A stretch of 64,000 bases of DNA from Pseudomonas ceruminis. GTDB lineage: Bacteria > Pseudomonadota > Gammaproteobacteria > Pseudomonadales > Pseudomonadaceae. Below are positions 33,902-43,557 of this stretch, piece after piece. Within the stretch, counting starts at the first letter, position 1. Each line of letters starts with the position of its first letter. Position numbers and translations under genes: made by a program. Where the stretch lies: contig NZ_BQHW01000025.1 of assembly GCF_021602025.1 (NCBI RefSeq), forward strand, positions 43,846-107,845. Direction: 5' to 3'. The notes under the pieces are model-generated. The model was given only the letters and a program-made list of their open reading frames with translations, did no database searches and was not told where the DNA came from.

Positions 33902-35391
33902 TACATCCATTCCTTAAACTGTGCAGTAAAGCTCAGGGCGAACTGGATACTGTCCAGCGCCACACGTGTCGTGAGTTGAATTGGTTGTTTGCCTGTAAAG
34001 CTGCTTTGGGCATGGCTGCTCTGATTGCGCAGATCTGCCAGCTCCAACAGCTTCTTAAGCTGCAGCTCGTTTTGACCCATCACCTTGAGAGGATGGCGTG
34101 ATTCATTGAGTGTTCCCATGACCGCAGCAAAAAGCAGTGCCTTTAGTGAGGAAACAGGTGTAGCGCAGGCGCGAATGACCTGATCAAGTTTTTGCCTAGC
34201 CAGTAGATTGATGACATCAGCTGTTAAGGCAGGCACCTGCAAAGCCTTGAGAAGGTTCTGATTGAGCTTAAAGTCGAGTCTTTGCTGCGTGGGCAATACA
34301 CCCACATCCGCGGGGTAGGTGCGAATTAGCCACTGCATCAGCACCTCAAGCAGCTTCTGACTTTCTACTAGGGCCGCATCCAGTTCCTGGTGGCTGTTAT
34401 CACCCTGCTGCAGCTTCTCCCGACGCACCAGCAATGCCGCCAGATGCCGTTTGATATCTGGCTGGCGCTCCACCCAGGGATATTCAATCAGCACCTGAAG
34501 CTCTGTCTGTTTGCGCAGCGCTTCAAGCCACTCATCAACAGGCTGGTTTTCTATTCGCGCAATACCGACCAGGCTCTCAAGATGAGCAAGCAAGCGATCA
34601 TCCTGCTCAATCGCTTGAAGAAGTGATTCCTGCAACCACCACGCATTCTCCCGCAATCCAAAAGGGTCCTTGACAGCCCACAGACCCTGTCCATGCTCAT
34701 CGGCGGTTACCCAAACCAGAACCCGAGCGGGCTGAGCAATGGCGTCCAGACGCTGAACACCTTGCAAACTAACGTGCTCAGGTAAACCCGTTGACTCTCC
34801 CAGTTGCCGTGACGCCGAGTAATCCTCACGGTAATCACGGTAGGCAAACATCAACGACTCATGATCAAGGCTTGGTAGCTTGGTATGTGCAGCGGCAATC
34901 TTGAAGGGCCGGATGGATTGACCTGTTTTCCTCTCGATCATGAACTCGGGGAACCGAGCCATTTGGTCCACAGGCTCCATTTGGCTCAGTTGCACAACAA
35001 GGCGAGGCCAAAATTTTCCGGTGAGCGCGTCCTGCAATAAATAGCCGGATTTCATATTGGTATCAGCGACATCCTGATCATCCAAGAGCCTTTCGCCATT
35101 GAGTGTCAGGGCATCTGCGTTATCAACCAGCCATCCATTACTGACACACTGAGCCTGTATCAACTTGATCAGATTCAGGTGAAGCCCAGTCAATTCAGCA
35201 AGATCCTCTGCACGTACAGTTTTGGCACGAACCAAACCAAGTACCGCTCGCTGCAGTAGGTTCAATTGTGGCCGTTTGGGGTCTGGATACAGAACACGGT
35301 GTACCAGTACCGGCCAAAGCAATGCCTTTCTCTTACCTCTGGGCTTAGCATCAAACTTTAGGTACAAGCCCGACTCAACGAATGCGGCCAC
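33901..35391 (-). CDS. Winged-helix-like protein with C-terminal HEPN-like RNxxxH motif
   Basis: The 496-aa protein has a possible winged helix near the N-terminus (TVRAEDLAELTGLHLNLIKLIQAQCVSNGWL) and a long middle region I do not recognise. Near the C-terminus comes LLELADLRNQSSHA, with the pattern R-N-x3-H (residues about 455-460, bases 34012-34029) between helices. This is the catalytic signature of HEPN ribonucleases. The GTG at 35391 has GGAGG five nt upstream; a GTG at 35397 is the longer alternative. It overlaps the helicase 3' end and the McrB-like start. If the HEPN assignment is right, this is the likely RNA-cleaving toxin of the operon. Confidence 0.6.
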   Translation of the reverse strand: MAAFVESGLYLKFDAKPRGKRKALLWPVLVHRVLYPDPKRPQLNLLQRAVLGLVRAKTVRAEDLAELTGLHLNLIKLIQAQCVSNGWLVDNADALTLNGERLLDDQDVADTNMKSGYLLQDALTGKFWPRLVVQLSQMEPVDQMARFPEFMIERKTGQSIRPFKIAAAHTKLPSLDHESLMFAYRDYREDYSASRQLGESTGLPEHVSLQGVQRLDAIAQPARVLVWVTADEHGQGLWAVKDPFGLRENAWWLQESLLQAIEQDDRLLAHLESLVGIARIENQPVDEWLEALRKQTELQVLIEYPWVERQPDIKRHLAALLVRREKLQQGDNSHQELDAALVESQKLLEVLMQWLIRTYPADVGVLPTQQRLDFKLNQNLLKALQVPALTADVINLLARQKLDQVIRACATPVSSLKALLFAAVMGTLNESRHPLKVMGQNELQLKKLLELADLRNQSSHAQSSFTGKQPIQLTTRVALDSIQFALSFTAQFKEWM

Positions 35392-38300
35392 GTTCACCTC
35401 CGCACATCTGATGGAAAGCAGCCAGCGCTGGTACAGCTTCAGTAGCCTCAGGTGCAGTGGCTAAAGCCGCATCACCGACGCAAATCAGCATTTGCCGCTG
35501 ACGACTCATGGCTACGTTCATTCGGTTGGGTAAGCGTAAAAAACCAAACTGCCGATTTAGTTGCTTTTCACGCTCGGCATTATCGTCGGCGTTATGCAGA
35601 GGCTTTGCGGGGGTATAGGTACGAACGCAAGACAAGAGCACAACATCAAATTCTTTACCCTGGAAGGCGTCGACCGATCCGACCCGTAATCTTTCCTCCA
35701 TACTTTCTGAGCCGTCCCCACGTACCTTTCTTGCCCACTTGAAATGCTCGTGCGGCTCGAAGGCCCCATTGCGGAACTCCATCAGAGGGGTATCGCCGAT
35801 ACGCTGCTCAGCGAGTTTTTCCATGATCAAGTCGCGCTGGGCTGCATAGAAGGTAATAACGCCGATCGAAAGACGGTCTCCCCCCGCTTTCAGAAGCCTG
35901 ACCACCTCATCCGCGATGCGTTGCGCCTCAGCCTCTCTGACTCGGCTTGTACCACTGCGCTGATCTTTGCCTTGCGATGCAGGCACATCAATCCACTGGC
36001 AAATTCGGTCACGATAATCAGCGGCCAACGGACCAAGACCGGCGAGAAATGCTTCGGTAAATGCAAATTCATCGGCACGGCGAAGGGTGTGAATTTGGCC
36101 CAAGCCGACCGATTCATAAAACTGCTTGCTGACAAACTCACCGAGTAATGGATGCATACGAAACTGGGTATCCAGCATTACGACACGGCGAATGTTGTCT
36201 ACCTTTTCCAAGTCTTGCAGCTTGACCCGCATGCGTTCGAAAAGACTGGAGCGAAAAGCCATCAACTGCAGTTCGGTGAGCAGATGTTCTTCTTGTAGCT
36301 GCCCTTCGATGTCTGGCTCAAGCATGTGCGGCAACTGCCGGTCATCCCCGACCAACACCACACGGCGTTTGGCCATGGACATGGGGATAAAGAGGTCTAG
36401 AGGGTTCGCTCGGGCCGCCTCATCGATCACTACAGTATCGAATTCGACACCAGGGCTATCCAGACCAGGGAGAGCCTTAAGGCTTGCCATCTGTTTGCCT
36501 GCTGCCTGCTGACAGGTAGCACCCACTACCATGGAATACTCATAAACAATTGCCTGCGCAGCCCTTCGGTCCATTTCTATGCTGTCAGCAAGTTGTTCCA
36601 GTACCCAAGCCACGCCCTGCTTTCGTTGGCGCAGCCTGTGCTCAACAAAACGATCAATTTCATCGAGTAAAGCAAGGGCCTCAGGGTCTGCCTGCTGCCT
36701 GAGTTGCGCCGGTCGGTAATCGGGCATGAACTGATCGAGCAGTGTGTCTTTCAAGGCCGCCAGGTCATGCAACAGCGCATCCGAGGGCTGCGAGCTGTCT
36801 GCCGCTTCTTGCAGCAACGCAAGGCAGTCGGTGCTCGCGTCAGCGATGTCGCGCTTCAACCAACTCAGCAAGTCCCAGGCACGATCAGGCCCGTCGTCGC
36901 TGAAAGAATTTCGTTCTACCCGCAATGCTCGGATTCGCCTCAAAGCGAAAAACTGTTGTCCATTCGTCTTGGCAACCGGGCTCTGTCTTTGCAAGTGCTC
37001 GATGTAGTCTTCAAGTCGGGTTTCAAGCTTTGGCGGCAGGATCAAACCGTTACCATCCAGCTCACGCAGCGCATTCAAAATACCGGTGAAGGTCTGCGCT
37101 TGATGGCTTGGCGAAATACCAGCCATTCTGGCCAGGGCTAATCGGGTCGACAGGTCCCGGATAAGTTGCAGTTCAGGATACTTGCTGTATTGCTCAGCGA
37201 TCTTCTCCTGCAAATGAGTGCCTTGCCGATCCAGCCAGGGATCAATTACCGACACCTCATCTTGTGCTCCGCGCTTGCCGCCCACACGAGCACCCGGTAA
37301 GCCAAATACATCGCTACGATCCAGCGCGTTGTCTACTGCATCGTGCTGGAAACTGCTGATAAGAACCTGTGCAGCGATATTTCTATCCTGGGTTTCCTCC
37401 GCAAGGCGACGCTGAAGTGCGGCGATGACCTGCGTTTTCCCTGTTCCGGGCGGACCAATAATGATGGCGATATCAGGAGTATTGAGTGCTGCATCCAGCG
37501 CCAGCGCCTGCTTCTCAGTCGGCTTTCCGCCTTTGAAGGTTTCCAGCGCATAGGGCGTCAACCCATTCATTGTCCGACGCCTTGAAGCTGGCACAGTTAC
37601 ACCTTCCAGCAACCATTTTAGTTGTGGCAGGCGCTTGCCCGAATCAATCGACTGTTTGGCAGCAAGACGTCTTTTACCAACAGTACGGTGCCCAGCTAGT
37701 GACAGGTAGAGCCAGCCTTCCGGCTTTTTTGGACGGATTCCGGGCCTGGTTGAAGCCGGCTTGAAAACAATAGCGTCACGCTCAAAACGTATACTGCCTC
37801 GCGGAGTACTCTGATCGGCCTTCGCTTCTTCTGTAACAAGCTCCTCTGCCCAATCTGGAGGCTCCACACCGAGATCAACTTGTGTGTTTGATGGCAATTC
37901 AATTGAGCGCCAACGCTCACGAAACTCCCGATAGTCATCCAGCGATTTCGGGGTCAACCGCCATACATTCTCACGCCCTTCCTCAACGCCCTCCCATTGA
38001 ACGAAGCGCAGTGCGCGCAAGGTCTCAGCAGTCTTTAATGCGCCCTGCCATTCTTTATCGTTGTAGAGATTCCACAACTCAAGATAACTGGCGCTGTCGC
38101 GCAGGGCAGCCTCCAGCAATGCTTGCTGGCTTGCACTTTGGAGAACTGCAGCAACGGACGCATCACGAAACTCAAACTGGCCGATCAGGAGCGAATAGGC
38201 GCCGTCACGACGCGAGTGACGTGCAATGCGTTTGATCAGAAGACCACGATCTTGCAGTTGCTCAATATCCGCACGCCAGCCCTTGCCCAGCAACTGGAAA

Positions 38301-38767
38301 CCACCTTTTGAGGTGCTATTACTGAATCGAGCAACTGTAAGCCAGTCGCCTTCTTCAAGACCACGTACAAGGAACTGATCGGCTAACCAGCGGCAAGCCA
38401 GATCTATGTTCTTATCTGCGATTTCCTGCTTGCTGAAGAGGTCATCGGCAATCAGCTCATCGACCCCAATCTCAAGCTGCATGGCAGACACTTCAACCGG
38501 CGCACAGTACTGCAGCAAAAGCCTATTGCTGCCCTGCTTACTGGTCAGTAGCCAACGCACCTGATCTCGCAGAGCCAGCCGGCTAAAAAGATCCTGATCG
38601 GCGGAAGAGCAGCTTACCTTGACGCGTTCGTCGCCCTGCACTGCCAGCCATTCATCCTGATAAGCCTGGATGAAAATCGCCTGGCCGATTTGAAAGCGGT
38701 CAATGCGCTCATCCGTGGAAAGAATCAGCACATCCTCGGACAGCATGGGAAAGTCTTTAAGTTCCAT
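35375..38767 (-). CDS. UPF1/Dna2-like superfamily 1 helicase
   Basis: The 1130-aa protein has the full set of SF1 motifs: Walker A (IIGPPGTGKTQVIAAL), Walker B in DEAA form (VVIDEAARANPLDLF), motif III (VLVGDDRQLPHML), motif IV (LDTQFRMHPLLGEF), motif V (SVDAFQGKEFDVVLLS) and motif VI (NVAMSRQRQMLICVGD). About 420 residues precede the helicase core. It would unwind DNA or RNA, moving 5'-3' as UPF1-like enzymes do. It lies 6 nt after the kinase stop and overlaps the HEPN-like gene. Helicases of this type are part of the TerY-P-associated DNA-processing modules. Confidence 0.88.
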   Translation of the reverse strand: MELKDFPMLSEDVLILSTDERIDRFQIGQAIFIQAYQDEWLAVQGDERVKVSCSSADQDLFSRLALRDQVRWLLTSKQGSNRLLLQYCAPVEVSAMQLEIGVDELIADDLFSKQEIADKNIDLACRWLADQFLVRGLEEGDWLTVARFSNSTSKGGFQLLGKGWRADIEQLQDRGLLIKRIARHSRRDGAYSLLIGQFEFRDASVAAVLQSASQQALLEAALRDSASYLELWNLYNDKEWQGALKTAETLRALRFVQWEGVEEGRENVWRLTPKSLDDYREFRERWRSIELPSNTQVDLGVEPPDWAEELVTEEAKADQSTPRGSIRFERDAIVFKPASTRPGIRPKKPEGWLYLSLAGHRTVGKRRLAAKQSIDSGKRLPQLKWLLEGVTVPASRRRTMNGLTPYALETFKGGKPTEKQALALDAALNTPDIAIIIGPPGTGKTQVIAALQRRLAEETQDRNIAAQVLISSFQHDAVDNALDRSDVFGLPGARVGGKRGAQDEVSVIDPWLDRQGTHLQEKIAEQYSKYPELQLIRDLSTRLALARMAGISPSHQAQTFTGILNALRELDGNGLILPPKLETRLEDYIEHLQRQSPVAKTNGQQFFALRRIRALRVERNSFSDDGPDRAWDLLSWLKRDIADASTDCLALLQEAADSSQPSDALLHDLAALKDTLLDQFMPDYRPAQLRQQADPEALALLDEIDRFVEHRLRQRKQGVAWVLEQLADSIEMDRRAAQAIVYEYSMVVGATCQQAAGKQMASLKALPGLDSPGVEFDTVVIDEAARANPLDLFIPMSMAKRRVVLVGDDRQLPHMLEPDIEGQLQEEHLLTELQLMAFRSSLFERMRVKLQDLEKVDNIRRVVMLDTQFRMHPLLGEFVSKQFYESVGLGQIHTLRRADEFAFTEAFLAGLGPLAADYRDRICQWIDVPASQGKDQRSGTSRVREAEAQRIADEVVRLLKAGGDRLSIGVITFYAAQRDLIMEKLAEQRIGDTPLMEFRNGAFEPHEHFKWARKVRGDGSESMEERLRVGSVDAFQGKEFDVVLLSCVRTYTPAKPLHNADDNAEREKQLNRQFGFLRLPNRMNVAMSRQRQMLICVGDAALATAPEATEAVPALAAFHQMCGGERGRIR

Positions 38768-38773
38768 ATGCCA

Positions 38774-40198
38774 TCACCACCTGAACTGCCAAATGACATA
38801 GGACTTACCAAGCTCGGTTGCGCCAAGGCTGGATTTTTCCGGCAGACCCACGTGAATCAGATACGGCTCTTTATGCTGCCCACGCAGGGCCTCGGGTAGC
38901 CCTTGTTGACGCTCCAAAGGCTTTCTGGCCTCTCCTCGCTGCAGGTGAAGTTTTTCCTTTGCTAGCGGATGAATAACCAAACCCTTTTCGTTGTATTCGA
39001 TCCGGATATGATCTGCAGGCCATTGGTCGTAGTTATACGTTGGCATCAGACGCTTCAGTTCAATCTCAACACCCGGCTGAAGCCAGACCTTGCGCCCGGT
39101 TGCATACCTCTCGCTTTCCGCAGAATCTTCTTCTGCCGGCAAGGAGATGAACTCTTCAAACAAGACCAGCCGGCTATCAACAGGCTTGTCGCAGAAAAAA
39201 CACTCAGCATCTTCAGCAGAGCCAAGCCCAGCTGGGAGCAAAGTGGTGCCGCCACAACCTGAGCAGCAATAAATGCGCTCATCAATCTCTGCCAAAGCCT
39301 CAAGCCACTCAGCCATGCTTGGACGCTCAACAGGATTGCGCAGGCCCGCTTCAAAACAACGGCCAAACAACTCGGGTAGCTTGCTGTGTTCAAGCAACTG
39401 AATCGGCAAGTTGGCAAAGCACTGATTGGCATCGTCCTGCGTGTCATTGATCCAGGGATGCTCGCCGCGAAGCGCAGCTTCTTCTTCCTCGGGCTCGCCG
39501 TCACTGACCATCTCACCCTTAAACGGATGGTTATGAGTCAGCAACTGATAGGCGATGACCGCAAAACTCCAAATGTCCGTCAGGCTGGACAGAAGCGCAT
39601 CGCCACGGACGACCTCGGGCGCACCATAGTCCGCTGTATGCACGGTCAAACCACTGTGAGACTCAAGGCTGATGTTGTCGCAATCAATCAACCAGGTTTC
39701 TGCATGGCCAGGATCATCTGACACAAAGATATTGCTGGGAGAGAGATCGCCATAAAGCATCCCACGGGCATGCAGTTGGTTCAGTGTGCGGGCGAGTTGG
39801 CTCAAAATGCGGATGCGACGCCGCAAGCCACCTTGGCGCAGGTAATCGGCTGATGCCTCCTCTTCAGCGGCGACGTAGCTGTCAAACAGACTTTGCAGTG
39901 GCACCAACCCATCCATAAGCTCCATGACATAGCCACAGCGTGGCTCAGCCAGCAACTTTAGCGGCCTCGCCAATTTCAGCCCGCTGAGCTCCGCGCGAGT
40001 CAACCAGGCAATATGGCGGCTCCAACGCAAGCGCGCATGGGCATCCTTATTGGTAAAGCCTTTGATCAAAACTTGGGGATACTGAGTGTGGTAAACGACA
40101 CCCTGTCCACCCCTGCTCAGTTCTCCACGCAACTCATAAACTGAGCCTTCGGTGTCCTTTACGCTGCGGTTACCCGCCGCTTTTGTGGTCGCGGTCAT
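38774..40198 (-). CDS. Serine/threonine protein kinase with zinc ribbon (TerY-P kinase type)
   Basis: The 474-aa protein has a kinase domain (residues about 20-290): glycine loop (ELSRGGQGVVYH), ATP lysine in QVLIKGF, catalytic aspartate in LYGDLSPSNIFV and the metal-binding loop LIDCDNISL, where DFG is replaced by DCD. A zinc ribbon (CCSGCGG and CFFCDKP) and a C-terminal beta-rich domain follow. This layout is that of the kinase in the TerY-P triad described by Anantharaman, Iyer and Aravind. ATG 40198 is chosen over a TTG at 40207 that overlaps the phosphatase stop. It presumably phosphorylates an operon partner, reversed by the neighbouring phosphatase. Confidence 0.87.
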   Translation of the reverse strand: MTATTKAAGNRSVKDTEGSVYELRGELSRGGQGVVYHTQYPQVLIKGFTNKDAHARLRWSRHIAWLTRAELSGLKLARPLKLLAEPRCGYVMELMDGLVPLQSLFDSYVAAEEEASADYLRQGGLRRRIRILSQLARTLNQLHARGMLYGDLSPSNIFVSDDPGHAETWLIDCDNISLESHSGLTVHTADYGAPEVVRGDALLSSLTDIWSFAVIAYQLLTHNHPFKGEMVSDGEPEEEEAALRGEHPWINDTQDDANQCFANLPIQLLEHSKLPELFGRCFEAGLRNPVERPSMAEWLEALAEIDERIYCCSGCGGTTLLPAGLGSAEDAECFFCDKPVDSRLVLFEEFISLPAEEDSAESERYATGRKVWLQPGVEIELKRLMPTYNYDQWPADHIRIEYNEKGLVIHPLAKEKLHLQRGEARKPLERQQGLPEALRGQHKEPYLIHVGLPEKSSLGATELGKSYVIWQFRW

Positions 40199-40203
40199 CT
40201 GCT

Positions 40204-40893
40204 TCAATCCGTTCTGAATATTCCAGCGATTGTCTTGTCATCGCCATGACGTGGAGTGGACCACCCGTTTAATTCCCGGGTCAGCCACTGGCGCATGCGG
40301 CGTTTGCTACTGCTCAGCTGACGTTGATAAATCGCATCGAAGAATGGCTCCAGCTGTTCCGGAATCAGGTCATCCGAGATGCCATCGGTCATCAGCAACA
40401 CGCCGTCACCGGCCTGGCACAGCGCGAAAGTTAGGCTGCAGTCGGCCTCTGCCGCCTGCGCCAAGGTCGTGGTCTGGTTACCAAAGCCTTGGCGCGCATC
40501 AGTTACGATTCTGAACACACCCTGACTTCTGACTAGCAATAAGCCATCGCCAGCCTGGCCCGCCACGCCGTGACCCTGATCGTTTACCCTGGCCCAGAGG
40601 CAGGTTGTTTCATGCAGCCGATAGCGCTCACCAAAGTGAGCCAGCCAGGCATCACGCAGGTTGTGGGCTACCGACTCAGGGGCAATGCCACGCTGTTGGC
40701 GGGCGAGTTGCCGGAACAGTTGCACGGCTTTACGCGAACCCAGATGGCTAAGCGGGCGGCTGCCCAGTCCGTCAGCCACTGCAATGCACCACCCGCCTGT
40801 GAGGCCGCTGACGCACAGGGCATCCTGATTCGGTGAGTCATCCAAAAAATGAGCAGGGCCCCGCACCGAAGCCCCGCTTGCCAACAAGCGCAT
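40204..40893 (-). CDS. PP2C-type protein phosphatase (TerY-P triad)
   Basis: The 229-aa protein shows the metal-binding pattern of PP2C phosphatases: DSPNQDALCV near the start, WCIAVADGLGSRPLS, LLMTDGISDDLIP and the late GDDKTIAGIF. It removes phosphate from serine or threonine. The position between the vWA gene and the kinase gene, with overlaps at both ends, makes it the natural counterpart of that kinase. Confidence 0.88.
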   Translation of the reverse strand: MRLLASGASVRGPAHFLDDSPNQDALCVSGLTGGWCIAVADGLGSRPLSHLGSRKAVQLFRQLARQQRGIAPESVAHNLRDAWLAHFGERYRLHETTCLWARVNDQGHGVAGQAGDGLLLVRSQGVFRIVTDARQGFGNQTTTLAQAAEADCSLTFALCQAGDGVLLMTDGISDDLIPEQLEPFFDAIYQRQLSSSKRRMRQWLTRELNGWSTPRHGDDKTIAGIFRTD

Positions 40894-41564
40894 CAGAACT
40901 CCCAGTCTTGATCGTCAGAGCTGGGGATCTGCAAGGGAGTTGATTGATTAGGCGTGGCCGACTGGCTGCGCGCGCTTACGCTCATAGTTACTGCGCGGAA
41001 GAACCGATAGATGTCGCCCGCATTTTCAGCGCGGAACAATGGGGCCTCTGGGTCATTGGCGAAGTCGCTGAGCATGGCTTCATCGGCATCAGCACCAATA
41101 GCCATGGCAAAGCGAGTGGCCTTTGAAGAGCGTTCGCCATTGATCAGCCGAGCAAAGGGGCCTTGCCAGTCATCATTCGGGTAACCGTCGGAAGCCAACA
41201 CGATTACCGGCTTGTAGGCACGGGAGGGGATGCAGTCCTTGTCTTCGATCATGTCGCAGGCAAGCGTCAGCGCGCCGCCCAGCGGAGTCATTCCGTCTGC
41301 CACAAGCGGGGTAAAGCTTTTTAGCTGATGAGCGGGGGTTAGCGGGAGGTTCAACTCAGCCTGACTGCCGCCAAAGGTGATCAAGCTAACCTGCAGCTCT
41401 GCACGCAGACGGCTTTCGCCAGCAAAGCTGTTGATCATATCCTTGATCCCCTTGTTAAGGGCTTCGACCTTGCCGTCGACCGACATACTGCCGCTAGTGT
41501 CGGCCAATACGATGATCGGCAGCGGGCGAGCGGTTTGGACTTGGAATTTTTTGAGTTCTGACAT
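40893..41564 (-). CDS. TerY-like von Willebrand factor A (vWA) protein
   Basis: The 223-aa protein starting MSELKKFQVQT is a single vWA domain with an intact metal-ion-dependent adhesion site: DTSGSMSVDG (D-x-S-x-S), the threonine in ADGMTPLGGAL and the aspartate in VLASDGYPNDDW. TerY-like proteins act as scaffolds that bind a partner in a metal-dependent way. AAGGA is correctly spaced for ATG 41564; 41570 is the alternative. It is the first gene of the seven-gene operon. A phosphoprotein partner controlled by the kinase and phosphatase is a reasonable guess. Confidence 0.88.
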   Translation of the reverse strand: MSELKKFQVQTARPLPIIVLADTSGSMSVDGKVEALNKGIKDMINSFAGESRLRAELQVSLITFGGSQAELNLPLTPAHQLKSFTPLVADGMTPLGGALTLACDMIEDKDCIPSRAYKPVIVLASDGYPNDDWQGPFARLINGERSSKATRFAMAIGADADEAMLSDFANDPEAPLFRAENAGDIYRFFRAVTMSVSARSQSATPNQSTPLQIPSSDDQDWEF

Positions 41565-41677
41565 TTTCATACTTCCTTGGTAATCAGGTGTTTCTATCCT
41601 TTAGCGCATTCCGTGCCAACTCATGTTTTCCTTTGAAAACAGCATGTTATGCACTCGGAAAGGCTGAGGGCATTACG

Positions 41678-41699
41678 ACATAAGTAATATTTCTTATGT
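41678..41699. promoter_or_regulatory. AT-rich inverted repeat upstream of the TerY-P operon
   Basis: ACATAAG (41678-41684) and CTTATGT (41693-41699) form a 7-bp inverted repeat with an 8-nt spacer. It lies in the 166-nt gap between the DUF262 gene stop and the vWA gene start, both on the minus strand. It could be an operator for the TerY-P operon or a weak terminator of the operon upstream. The surrounding DNA is AT-rich, as in a promoter. Confidence 0.35.
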
Positions 41700-41730
41700 T
41701 TCTGAAAATTTGTTTACACCTCGTGATTAC

Positions 41731-43527
41731 TTACAACCCCCAGTAATACTGCTTGATCTTCTGTGCCATCAGTCGGCGGCGTTCGGTGAGGAAGGTTTCG
41801 AACTGCTCAGGCTGATAGGCAGCGAGGTCATCCGGGAGGCAGTTGGCCGCCAGGTTGGCCTTAAGGTCATCCAGGCTGATGATCGCACCGTAGTGCGCAG
41901 CGCCTTGCTGACACTGGTCAAAGACCTTCGCCATATAAGCGGCCGGGGCGGTATCGCCGATCTTGATGTTCACTTCCTGCTGCACGTACACATAGTTGGC
42001 CACCTGGTTGTACTTGCTTCTGAGCAGCCCCCGCTGCTTGAGGAAGTTCTTCGGGAAGATGTGATGGATATCGCCGTGATGGGTAAGCATGTCGCGCACG
42101 GTGATGTCCTTGGACAGGAAACCCTTGTCACCCCGATTGGCCTGCGCGGCCCAGAACACCTTGATGGCCGGGGCGTTGACTGAGGAGGTGTTCAGCGCCT
42201 GCGGCAAGCCGAAATCCCAAAAGGCGTCGGACAAATCTGCGGCTTCGATTTCCGCCAACACCTCGGCAAATGGCCGGTCGTGCACGGCCTTGATGTCCTT
42301 GTCGAACCGCGATTCCGGAGAGCCCGAGTAGCGCCCGGTAAGCAGCGACATCACAAACCAGCGGCGCACCCAGCTTTCGATATTGGGGTTGTTGCCCAGG
42401 TCGCGTTTGAGCTTAAGGTACAGTACGTAGGCGAAGTTGAGCGCGTTGACCGAACCGATCATGGAGCTATCCACGTAACCGGCCGAGCGGACGATCATCA
42501 GAAAGCGCTTGAAGTGCGTCTCGTTGATGAACTCTTTCACCCCTTCGCTCAGGGTTTTGAACGACGCCTCTTCGATTTCCTTCTCGTAGCTGCGGGTTTC
42601 GAAGTTACGGCCCGAGAGCAGCCCGACCAGGTCCGACAGTCGTCCACGGTTGAATTTGGTGGTGAAAGCTACGCGCAGCATGTCCGAATAGCTGGGGTCG
42701 TAGAGGTCGTCGTTCTCACTCTTCAGCCAGCGCATAGCTTTGAAGTATTCGGTCTGCACGAAGGCCTTATCGTTGTTCTCGATATGTGCGTAGAACTCCG
42801 GCGCGATGGACAGGTGGCAGAAGTAGTCGATGGCCTTGCGCAGGGTGTTGCCGTCAAACTCCTCGTTAGCGGCGATCTTCGACATGACAAAGTCTGCCTG
42901 GCTCAGCACCACACCCTTGGAGTTGATGCGGATAAAGATCTCGGTGACCGTCTCGATATCCAAATCCGCCGCCAGCTCGATCAGGCCGATCTGCTTCTTG
43001 GTGATATCGCACAACCGGTCCAGGCGCTCGAAAACCAGATCTTCTTTCACATCCGGATTTAGCTCCAGATAGTCTCTCGCCACCTTGTACGACCGCTGCT
43101 CGCCGTTAACGATGGGGGCGATATCAGGCAGCCAGGTTTTGTCCTTCTCGATGGCCGGGTTGCTCACCTCGAAGCGTTCTTCGATGGGGTGGAAGGCGAT
43201 GCGGATACGCACCTGCTGGTAATCCTGGTTAACCACCTGCTGCCCGGCGATGGCGGCGGTCAGCGCCGTGACACGCTGCTGACCATCGATCAGCACCTTC
43301 TTGCCCTCGGCCAGCGAGCCATCTTTCAGCTTCACCGTCGGGTTGCGCCAGGCAATGATGTAACCCACCGGAAAACCCTGATACAGGCTGTCCATCAAGT
43401 CGCGCACCTTGGTGGCGTCCCACACGAATGGGCGCTGGATTTCCGGAATGGCGATTTCGCCTGACTTGACCCAGCTCAGCAGCGTTTCAATCAGGTGCTG
43501 ATTAACGGAGTACTTCTGCGCTGACAT
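41731..43527 (-). CDS. DUF262/DUF1524 protein (GmrSD-like)
   Basis: The 598-aa protein has an N-terminal DUF262 domain with [21 protein letters not shown] and the nucleotide-binding motif [15 protein letters not shown]. The C-terminal part has an HNH-like DUF1524 core ([11 protein letters not shown] with [14 protein letters not shown] downstream). This is the arrangement of fused GmrSD enzymes, which cut DNA carrying modified bases and need nucleotide hydrolysis. The ATG at 43527 has AAGGA upstream. It is the last gene of the hsd operon, 30 nt after the 5'-nucleotidase, and adds a second attack on phage DNA that escapes type I restriction by base modification. Confidence 0.85.
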   Translation of the reverse strand: MSAQKYSVNQHLIETLLSWVKSGEIAIPEIQRPFVWDATKVRDLMDSLYQGFPVGYIIAWRNPTVKLKDGSLAEGKKVLIDGQQRVTALTAAIAGQQVVNQDYQQVRIRIAFHPIEERFEVSNPAIEKDKTWLPDIAPIVNGEQRSYKVARDYLELNPDVKEDLVFERLDRLCDITKKQIGLIELAADLDIETVTEIFIRINSKGVVLSQADFVMSKIAANEEFDGNTLRKAIDYFCHLSIAPEFYAHIENNDKAFVQTEYFKAMRWLKSENDDLYDPSYSDMLRVAFTTKFNRGRLSDLVGLLSGRNFETRSYEKEIEEASFKTLSEGVKEFINETHFKRFLMIVRSAGYVDSSMIGSVNALNFAYVLYLKLKRDLGNNPNIESWVRRWFVMSLLTGRYSGSPESRFDKDIKAVHDRPFAEVLAEIEAADLSDAFWDFGLPQALNTSSVNAPAIKVFWAAQANRGDKGFLSKDITVRDMLTHHGDIHHIFPKNFLKQRGLLRSKYNQVANYVYVQQEVNIKIGDTAPAAYMAKVFDQCQQGAAHYGAIISLDDLKANLAANCLPDDLAAYQPEQFETFLTERRRLMAQKIKQYYWGL

Positions 43528-43557
43528 GGACATTCCTTTGCATGGGTATAAACGAAT

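Noticed and set aside
25983-41564. BREX or DISARM system
   Set aside because: No pglX/pglZ/brxL or drmA/drmB-type proteins were seen; the kinase-phosphatase-vWA triad fits TerY-P instead.
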